This document shows, piece by piece, positions 57,182 to 64,000 of a DNA stretch of 64,000 nucleotides (within the stretch, counting starts at the first letter, position 1; each line of letters begins with the position of its first letter). The notes under the pieces were generated by a model. That model worked only from the letters and a program-made list of their open reading frames with translations. It had not been told where the DNA came from and searched no databases. The DNA is taken from assembly GCF_004210375.1 (NCBI RefSeq), contig NC_134833.1, forward strand, positions 24,556,063 to 24,620,062, given 5' to 3'. The position numbers and the translations under genes were made by a program. The stretch comes from Tachypleus tridentatus (taxonomy: Eukaryota > Arthropoda > Merostomata > Xiphosura > Limulidae).

Positions 57182-57247
57182 CTTGTTCAGGAGTGTTCTA
57201 CTGTGATACAAACAGTAATTGACAGCACAAAGCTTCAGTTGGTTTAA
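57182..57247 (+). CDS. membrane protein gene, candidate last exon
   Basis: Acceptor after a pyrimidine-rich tract (TTTCTCTTTACAG). It encodes LVQECSTVIQTVIDSTKLQL then V and TAA. Phase 0 fits exon 2. Confidence 0.5.
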   Translation, partial: LVQECSTVIQTVIDSTKLQLV

Positions 57248-57469
57248 ATGAAAATTTCAGACCATAGTGTTCAATATTACTTTTGGGTTATTTCACTGGG
57301 TTTTACACATGGCAGTCTAGGTTATTGTAGTTTTCCACAGTCTTGGGTTTATATAATTCAAAAGCATCTCTTTGATGACTTTACTGGTGACAGAACATTG
57401 GATTCACAGTTTACCTGCAAATACATCATTGGTTTAGAATTATTATTTCCAGTAGCAGATTTAAGGTTG

Positions 57470-57600
57470 TGTAATCCCAGGGCTATTAATTTCTGTGGAT
57501 TTTACACCCACGTAATTTTACATAGAATAAAATTATCAGTGGGCTCCCATTAAGATCATAGGCTTTGGGACTGAGCCTTCTCTAACCTCTACCTAAATAC
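57470..57600 (-). repeat. unclassified dispersed repeat, copy 2
   Basis: The complement of 48370-48535 (shared TTTTATTCTATGTAAAA, CTTAATGGGA.CCCA and CCTATG.TCTTAATGG). It supplies the AATAAA used as candidate poly(A) signal for the membrane protein gene. Confidence 0.7.
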
Positions 57601-57651
57601 GCCTCTGATAACGTCAGAGTTGCAAAATTAATAACTACATGTCTTTACCAG

Positions 57652-57962
57652 AACGTAATATCTGTTGAAAAAGAAGAAGTGAAGAACTACTCACCACTTG
57701 GACTGGATGAGAAAGATGTCATCATAATTAAGCAGACTGTGTCCACCAAACCTGATGACAAGAAAGTGACAGATGAAGAAAACATGGAAAAGTTTAGAAC
57801 TGCTGTTTCTTTGAAGGAGCCAAATAAAGACAGCAATAAGATGTCAACCAAGGAAAATGAAAAAGAAGTGACAGACGAGGAAATCATGACAGTGTTGAGA
57901 AGTATTGTTTCTGAGGGAGATCCCAATGAGAAATATACAAATATGAAACAAATTAGCCAAGG
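57652..57962 (+). CDS. Pak: PAK pre-kinase exon with internal duplication
   Basis: Acceptor CTTTACCAG, donor GG|GTGAGT; enters in phase 0 and leaves in phase 2. It encodes 103 residues, acidic and Lys-rich, ending GDPNEKYTNMKQISQG, the start of the glycine loop. The signature VTDEE.M..(F/L)R..VS..(D/E)PN occurs twice: KKVTDEENMEKFRTAVSL (57766-57819) and KEVTDEEIMTVLRSIVSE (57865-57918), about 33 residues apart. Known PAKs have this block once, directly before the kinase domain. The second copy is in the canonical position. Confidence 0.92.
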
Positions 57963-58199
57963 GTGAGTTTGAAAGTCTTGTGTTCAAAAGAATGGTATAG
58001 TGGCTTAGAGGTAAATTTGTACTCAGTACTAAAATATTATAGACAAAAACTTCATTTTTGGAACGTAGAACTAATTAATTAGAATGTATTATTTTACATT
58101 AATAATATCACTTCATCAGTCAGTTTTCTGTTTTTATAAGAACATATGTTGCTTTTTGTTTAATTTTTGTTATACGTTCAGTGGCATTTAAAAATATTT

Positions 58200-60400
58200 C
58201 CCTTATAGCTCCGCAGTTGTGACCATATCTTTGGGGTGGGTTATCAGTTTTGCATACTCATCCTTGATTTGGCCACTTGTGTTTTTTATTAAATAGGTTT
58301 AGGATTCTCTCGACATTCCTCTGTTCTCAGGATACGTTTTCATTATTATATGGATGACTGGTTACTGATAGCTCATTCTGAACAGGAGTTTGCCTTTTAT
58401 ACTCTTAACGTTCTCCAGATGATAAGTCGAGTGGGCTGTTTAATCATACCAGAGACGTCTTCCTTCAACATTCCTAATATCTGACCCATTTGGGTGTTTT
58501 TCAATGCCCATCTTAGTAAGGCGTAATTTTCTACTCACTGACTTCATTCAATGGATGTTTCAGTTCACTGCATTCTTACTGGTTCCTCCATCTATTACAG
58601 TTAAAGGAAGCGCTATCGCTTTTGGGGTTGTGGTCTGCTCTGACTGTTTTAATCCCTTTGTGATTGAGTTGATATTTGAACTCTTCACAATTAGTAATCT
58701 TGCACGGGAACCTTTGCAGGCATCTATTGCTCTTCCTCCTACGATAAACAACGAACTGTTTTAATAAATGGACAAAATCCACACATAGGCAAGTTTATTT
58801 CAGTTTATCGTCGTCATTCGTATTTACTTGTTACATTCATGAATAGAGGGAAATGGTCGATCAACAGGGAGGCTTCGGGGTGTTGGTTTGTAGCTGAGAA
58901 GTCTTATATCAACACTTTGGAGCTTTTGGATTTAGGATCAGTTATTGCATCTGATCAGACATCGTTTGTCATAATTCAGTCAACAGTTTTGCAGTGGTTG
59001 CGTATCCGAATCACCAAAGTGGCACCCTTTCTCAATATGTTTTATTTTGTTGGACTTTAGTTTCTTGGTCAACACGCATGATATCCATGTCACTGTGAGT
59101 CACGTTCTCGTTGTTTCAGTCTAGCCGCAGGTCATCTTTCTTGTCCAAACAAAAACTGTCCAATGAAATGGTCTCTTGGTCCTCTCGTTTTCTGGTGGCT
59201 TCAACTACAGTGAGATACTCCTTACATTAATGTCCTTACCACATCCCTCAACCACCAATTACTTCTATTTTCACCTCCAGTCTCTTATCCTTTCGCCATG
59301 ACTATTAGTGCTTCAGTTATGACTGAACCAACATATACCTATATATTTATTATCACATGCAACTTTTTCATTGGATAATTTTTTCATCCATACCACTCAA
59401 TCTCAGGCTCTTCTCATTGCCCATCATTGGCCTTTTCAGCCGTGATTTCCAGCTTCCTCTTTCTCCGTTTATCTGCCTTCTTTTGCAACTCAGTCATCAG
59501 TGCCTCATCTTGCTCTTCCTGTCCTCCATCTTCATCCTTGGTTTTTACCTGGTCCTTTGTGAGAATTTTTAAGCTTCTTAGAAAATGCAGTTTTATTTCT
59601 GGAATGTACCATTTGCCCCTCCTCCATGGAATTTTAGTAACATAAATGGAATGTTTTGTGGCATTGGTCTTTGGGCCAGGAGTTTTCAGCTGATTGGACC
59701 ATTGTTCATTGTATTTCTAAGATTATAACTTGGATGTTTGATTTGGAATACTCTATGGCCCTTGGTTTTCTGTTATCGGTTGGCTTTGTCCCACGTTTTT
59801 CATTTTTTTTCCAGTATCATAGGGTATTTACCTCTCCCTCCATGTTGATAAGTTTATTTCAGATTTGTCGTCCTCTGTAGTTTTTCTTAACTGATATTTT
59901 AATGTCGTTCTCCAATGCCTCAATCAGCCCTCATTCAAACCATTTTCCACGTGTTCCTTGTTCCAACTTTTTCTTAATATTTCTTTCATTATCCCCTTAA
60001 TCTTGGACGTTGGTAGTCTGATTTATTTGCCAATGATATTTCATTTATTCTTTGTCATCCTACCTATCTTCTTCTTCAGTTGAATTACTCTTTATTTTTC
60101 AAAACCTAAAAGACTATGGAGAATATATTCTACTTTTCTCTGATTTACCTTCCTTCCGTTTTTTACTCTTATCCTACGTGTAAATCAGAAATACTTTTTT
60201 CTGTGCGTGCTCTTCAATGTTACATTGCCAAATGGTTTCCATCTGTGATTTTCCTTCCTGCCTCTCTGTCCCTTTGCAACCATACTCTGTTTGTGATATT
60301 TCTCTTTCTACATTTTACCGTCTATCTGCCTTCTTTTGCAACTGATATCGGGTTTTGGATATAGTTCGCTTGCTTATTCGTTTTTTTTGTTGTCCTCTCG
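58200..60400 (+). mobile_element. DIRS-type tyrosine-recombinase retroelement, decayed
   Basis: In the PAK intron. The RT has FHYYMDDWLLIAHSEQEFAF (58341-58397) with YMDD as the catalytic box, then a stop. Further down are an RNase-H-like stretch (GKWSINREASGCW and YINTLELLDLG, 58846-58930) and a block resembling the methylase/linker region. A tyrosine-recombinase motif follows, SVRALQCYIAKW (60197-60240; family: CPVRAL..Y). The order RT, RNase H, YR and the (Y/F)..DDWLL box are those of DIRS-like elements rather than LTR or LINE elements. Many stops and frameshifts make it inactive. Confidence 0.72.
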
Positions 60401-60751
60401 TAGTTTGTTCCAGATGTCAGTTTGTTTTCAGTCGGGCATGTAGAGGATTACAAATACATTAATCTCCACTATTTGCATAGTTTCAAATTTCTACCTCGTT
60501 GGACTATCGCATTCCACATGTAGTCATTTTTCAAATTTCCATGTGACTTTGACTTGTGAGTTATTTTTTTAATTTTTATTTAATTTTTTCAGGAACCTTA
60601 TTTCCTTTTTTTATTCTAATTCTTATTATTTAGGTCTCATTTTATAGTGAATTGTACCCGACGAGAGTTTCTTTAACGTTTGAAATTTACACTGTTCAGC
60701 CATATTGACTTGCTTATTATGTTTCATGGCTATGCAGTGCATACTGCTGGA

Positions 60752-61034
60752 TTGGTTTGTTTGTTTTGAATTTCGCGCAGAGCTACACGGGGGCTATCTG
60801 CATTAGCCGTTCCTAATTTAACAGTGTAAGACTAGATAGAGGGAAGGCAGCTAGTCATCACCACCCACCGCCAACTCTTGGGCTACTCTTTTACCAACGA
60901 ATAGTGGGATTAACTGTCACCTTATAACGCCCCCACCGCTGAAAGGGTGAGCATTTTTGGTGTGACGAGGATTCAAACTTGCGACCCTCGGATTACGAGT
61001 CAAGTGCCTCAACCATCTGGCCATGCAGCGCCAC
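60752..61034 (-). mobile_element. tRNA-headed SINE, family A, minus copy in the PAK intron
   Basis: Target duplication CATACTGCTGGA / CATACTGTTGGA (60740-60751, 61035-61046). The body is close to consensus, with an extra TAGA duplication (CTAGATAGAGGGAAGG), and the head ends CAACCATCTGGCCATGCAGC. Confidence 0.92.
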
Positions 61035-61046
61035 CATACTGTTGGA

Positions 61047-62330
61047 AAGATCCCTTGAAGGTTTTCCTCACGATGGAATTTCTTTACAAATACGCTCGTC
61101 TCAGACCATATCACTCATGGCCTACATGGCTAGAGAACAATAGGATAGCTGTCCATCCCTACCATGTCTTGTATTGAGAAAGTCATCATGGTCTGCTTTT
61201 AAAATTTGGGTTTTTGTGGTCATCCATTGCACTGTTTCAGGTATTTTTATTCCTTTAGACTATCCACTGTGTTTTATGCGCCTCCCTTTTCTTCTAATGG
61301 AGATTGGTAGTTCTTACTACCTTCCATTTCTAAGCTGGTGGGGTGGTGGATTCTAGAGGCATACTTTTTAATGATTTAATACCTTAAAATTCCATATAGA
61401 AATATCATTCACTGTAGAGTAGGGTGGTGGTGTTCTGTTGGTGTAGAAGGCATGATAACCTCTACATTAAAGCATACAAAAACCAAAGAAGTAAGACGTC
61501 AAATTTCAGTTGAACCCATAAATTTGGATCTCTCATCCTACCCAGACCTCGATGTCAGTTGCCAATGGTTGAGTTTTGGATTTAGAGTAAAACCAACCAA
61601 CATAAGTCCTCATACTTGTATTACAGATGTCGATCTTCCACGCTCAATTATATACTCCATCTGTGTCGTGGGTCGTAGTAGAGGTGCTGAGGAATGTTAC
61701 AGTTCCTTATCTTCTGCTCTCATTGTGTATCTTATTCCGAGGATGTTGCTGCACCTGGGTTGGTTCTGGTCAGTTTCACTCTTGAGAGAGAGTTAATTTC
61801 TCTGTGGTAGACATTTTATGAAGACTGGATATTGGGTTCCCAGATTGATATATCATTTTGCATTCTTAAAATGTGCTCTGTTCTGAAGTCTGGGGTGGTT
61901 TGACATTCTCAGTCTTTTGAACTTCAGGTGAAAGAGTATGATCATCATCCTCCCACAGTATGGATGTCGGCTCCCAGAAGCATGGGTTTTGGATATAGTT
62001 CGCTTGCTTAGTGCGATCTGTCACACTCTAACCATTCTATACCCACTTGGATTATCTCCTTTGGTTCACCGCTCGTATCAATCACACCTTTCTTGGATGG
62101 CTGGAGAGTATACCTGTTTCAGACGTGGTACTGTCTCCAACATCAGCACTTTGAATCTGACTCTTGTCTCCAGAAACAATATTTGGATGATTTTGACGGA
62201 TTCTTCTTTTCTTCTCTCACACTGGTTACTCTTGATAAACTGGCCACATACATAGCATAATGCGTTTGGAGAGTGCTTGCAGCTTGTTGATGCCATCATA
62301 AATAAAATCAGATAGGTCTATGTGTTCACT
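61047..62330 (+). repeat. retroelement-derived debris, partly repeated
   Basis: CT-rich sequence of the same character as the DIRS-like region, with short open frames (61452-61796, 61938-62255) lacking recognisable domains. A 27-bp stretch starting GGGTTTTGGATATAG (61984-62010) repeats 60350-60376 exactly. It may be a second, more decayed part of the same element. Confidence 0.45.
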
Positions 62331-62395
62331 TTGGCAGCTAGAACTAAACTGAAGTGGTTAGTGGTGAGCCCCTGTGTACATATTACCATGAAAAG

Positions 62396-62512
62396 TTCGA
62401 GAAAATTCCAAAAGTTTTTTGTAAATTCTTGGAAGACCTACCACATTCTAGAAAGTTCGAGAAAATTCTTTATTAGCTACTTAGCACTGAATCTACATGG
62501 AATGTTCTGGAA
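62396..62512. promoter_or_regulatory. cluster of perfect heat-shock elements
   Basis: Three arrays of alternating nTTCn/nGAAn pentamers at exact 5-bp spacing. At 62396-62408 there are three units (TTCGAGAAAATTC). At 62446-62468 there are five units, in two overlapping quotes TTCTAGAAAGTTC and TTCGAGAAAATTC. At 62500-62512 there are three units (GAATGTTCTGGAA). HSF trimers bind three or more such units. The cluster lies about 170 bases before a PAK kinase exon and just after retroelement debris. Confidence 0.8.
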
Positions 62513-62684
62513 AGTGGTAAATTTGAATATTTCATTACCAAGGTCACAAAAGTAAAGTTTGAAGAGAAAAATAGGTCTTTTCCATTTACGTTAGGCATAA
62601 GCAATTGGGATATAACACTTTCTGCCCAGGAACAAGAAAAAGTAAAAATTTTGTAATATAGTGTTCTTTCTTTTATTGTTTTAG

Positions 62685-62871
62685 TGGTTCAGGAACTGTC
62701 TATACTGCAGTAACAACTGAGACTGGGTTGGAAGTTGCTGTTAAAAAGATTAATGTAATGAAGCAACTCAGAAAAGACCTTATCATCACCGAACTTTCAA
62801 TAATGAAGAAATATAAACATCCAAACATAGTCAGTTATTTGGATAGCTTTCTTGATGGTGATGAACTCTGG
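62685..62871 (+). CDS. Pak: PAK kinase N-lobe exon
   Basis: Acceptor GTTTTAG; T completes the Gly codon. It encodes GSGTVYTAV (glycine loop), EVAVKKINVMKQLRK with the ATP-binding Lys, TELSIMKKYKHPNIVSYLDS with the alpha-C Glu, and FLDGDELW. It matches PAK1-3 (GTVYTA.D..TGQEVA.K.., E...M...K.PNIVNYLDS.L.GDELW). All N-lobe catalytic residues are present. Donor TGG|GTAAAT, phase 0. Confidence 0.95.
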
Positions 62872-63822
62872 GTAAATGTTGTTAGTGTTACAAACATGTT
62901 AATTCTCTTTTGTTTTTAATCTTACCTGTTATAGTGTGTAGGTTAACGTACTGTTTTTATTTAATTAAGTGGTCAATTTCAAGCAACCCTACAAGTTTAA
63001 GAATATTTTTACATATCACTCTCAGAGGTCTGCTTTGTTTAAATTATAGTTATAAATAATACGTGATAGTTTTAGTGTGGGAGGTTGCAGCCACATTTGC
63101 TTCTGACACAATAACTTTCTATTTCCATTCTGAGCTTCTACCAGTATGTTATCTCTAACCAGCACTCTTTACTTTTTACTTTGCTTTATTCATCTTTCTT
63201 GTATGTTTCACACACAAAGTTTTACACGTGGTTATTGAAATTATTTTATTCAGGAAGGTTGAGTTTGTTAAATTATTAACATCTTATACAATACCCTCAA
63301 ATGCAGCATTATATATAAAACTGTAAACATTGTTTCGGGTGTAATACAATAAATATTAACTTTTCAGTTTCTTAGACAAAATACATTCCAATTTAATATT
63401 TTATAAATGTTGGGAATCAGATTACAGCTTTAGTTACCAATATATGAAAGAGCACATTTCACAAAATGTAAAACATCTTTTGAGGTAGAAAAATAAAAGT
63501 TAGAATTGAAGAAGCAACAAAATTGTAGAAAAGTGTTTTTTGCTGATTGACGCTTCCTTAACACTTGAAGTTGAGTTCATATATTTTTTGAACCACAAAT
63601 CTTTCTAGACAATAAAATCTCACACTTAAAAAATGTTAAACAACTGATGTTACTTCAGTTCCTACTTCATGAACGATTATTTGAAGAACTTTTATGTTTT
63701 ATTAGATATATGATTACTGACAGAATCATAAAATAGGAAAAATAAATTATTTTGTCTCATTGTTAGGTATAATTTTATTAAAAAATAAAATGTAAGTGAA
63801 ATTTTAAACTTTATTTGTTTAG
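62872..63822. other. PAK intron, AT-rich
   Basis: No gene or repeat recognised. It ends in TTTGTTTAG. Confidence 0.6.
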
Positions 63823-63915
63823 ATAATAATGGAATATTTAGCAGTTGGCTCAATGGCTGATGTTCTTGCCAAAACCCGTCTTTATGAAAATGAAACAGCA
63901 GCAGTATGTAAAGAA
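63823..63915 (+). CDS. Pak: PAK kinase hinge exon
   Basis: 31 codons, phase 0 at both ends. It encodes IIMEYLAVGSMADVLAKTRL then YENETAAVCKE (PAK: VVMEYLAGGSLTDVVTE...E.QIAAVCRE), the hinge and alpha-D/E region. Donor GAA|GTATGT. Codons YLAVGS carry Val where most PAKs have Gly (YLAGGS). Confidence 0.94.
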
Positions 63916-64000
63916 GTATGTTATATTGATTGTTGTTAGTAACTATTAAGAGGTTTTAGAGATCTGATGATTGTAATTTATTTTAACGTTTGTTTAACAG
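63916..64000 (+). other. short PAK intron ending at the window edge
   Basis: Only 85 bases, ending TTTGTTTAACAG with the AG at 63999-64000. The next exon, expected to carry the catalytic loop HRD...N, should start at the first base after the window. Confidence 0.75.

Larger units (their letters stand above)
55425..57247 (+). other. small three-exon gene, protein with three predicted membrane segments
   Basis: Gene-level entry. Exons 55425-55771, 56144-56288 and 57182-57247 join in phase (2, then 0) to give 185 residues. Hydrophobic segments are at about residues 28-47, 64-87 and 137-161. Between the second and third is a polar loop with two Cys (RRCNQGCSMEG). An AATAAA lies at 57526-57531, 279 bases after the stop. 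I do not recognise the family. The gene could also be the 5' end of a longer transcript, because exon 2 can splice in phase to the first PAK exon (see findings). Confidence 0.55.
57652..63915 (+). other. Pak: p21-activated kinase (PAK, group I) gene, partial
   Basis: Gene-level entry. Three exons (57652-57962, 62685-62871, 63823-63915) join in phase to the linker and the N-lobe of a PAK serine/threonine kinase. PAKs are cytosolic effectors of Rac/Cdc42. The match is to the segment around (S/T)DEEI...LR.IVS.GDP..KYT...IGQG.SGTVYTA and onward to DELW and EYLA.GS. The CRIB/autoinhibitory region is not seen upstream, and the C-lobe lies beyond the window. Confidence 0.93.

Noticed and set aside
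2139-63915. A single gene fusing the guanylate cyclase and PAK exons
   Set aside because: Both are on the plus strand, but they are separated by a gap, transposons and an independent membrane gene. No known protein joins these domains.

Overview
The window is animal nuclear DNA: AT-rich, with long introns, GT-AG exon boundaries and a very high load of mobile elements. The two recognisable host genes, the SINE/mariner/Tc1/LINE mix and intron sizes of 1-4 kb fit an arthropod. A chelicerate such as a horseshoe crab is my best guess from the abundant tRNA-headed SINE family; this is inference, not proof.

Region 1 (1-17,677, + strand) carries six consecutive exons of a natriuretic-peptide-receptor-type membrane guanylate cyclase. 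They cover part of the kinase-homology pseudokinase domain and the dimerisation coiled coil (2139-15893), and all join in phase. The extracellular part lies upstream of the window. The cyclase domain should follow but is absent; the sequence runs into a 500-N assembly gap. The introns hold a Tc1 element with long inverted repeats (54-1616), a deleted mariner (4064-4942), SINEs, MITEs and several minisatellites. One minisatellite is built from an exon end plus its splice donor.

Region 2 (17,678-29,950) is an accretion of transposons. After the gap comes a minus-strand L1/Tx1-like LINE (about 18,178-25,049), split by a 3.0 kb hAT element (21,131-24,150) that itself carries a Tigger-like MITE. 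A 5' fragment of the same LINE lies inverted at 27,411-28,489 without the hAT, so it shows the empty site. It is joined to CR1-like LINE debris.

Region 3 (29,950-42,200) is AT-rich and almost gene-free. It has two or three unproven candidate exons and a few SINE remnants. Region 4 (42,255-47,990) is two minisatellites; the larger has about 87 copies of a 49-bp unit and is split by a decayed Tigger/pogo element. Region 5 (48,000-54,170) has more SINEs and a Jockey-like LINE fragment.

Region 6 (55,425-64,000, + strand) has a small three-exon gene for a protein with three predicted membrane segments (55,425-57,247). It is followed by three exons of a group-I p21-activated kinase (57,652-63,915), whose pre-kinase segment is internally duplicated. 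The PAK intron holds a decayed DIRS-type tyrosine-recombinase retroelement and a tight cluster of perfect heat-shock elements. The last two bases of the window are a splice-acceptor AG, so the next PAK exon starts just beyond it.
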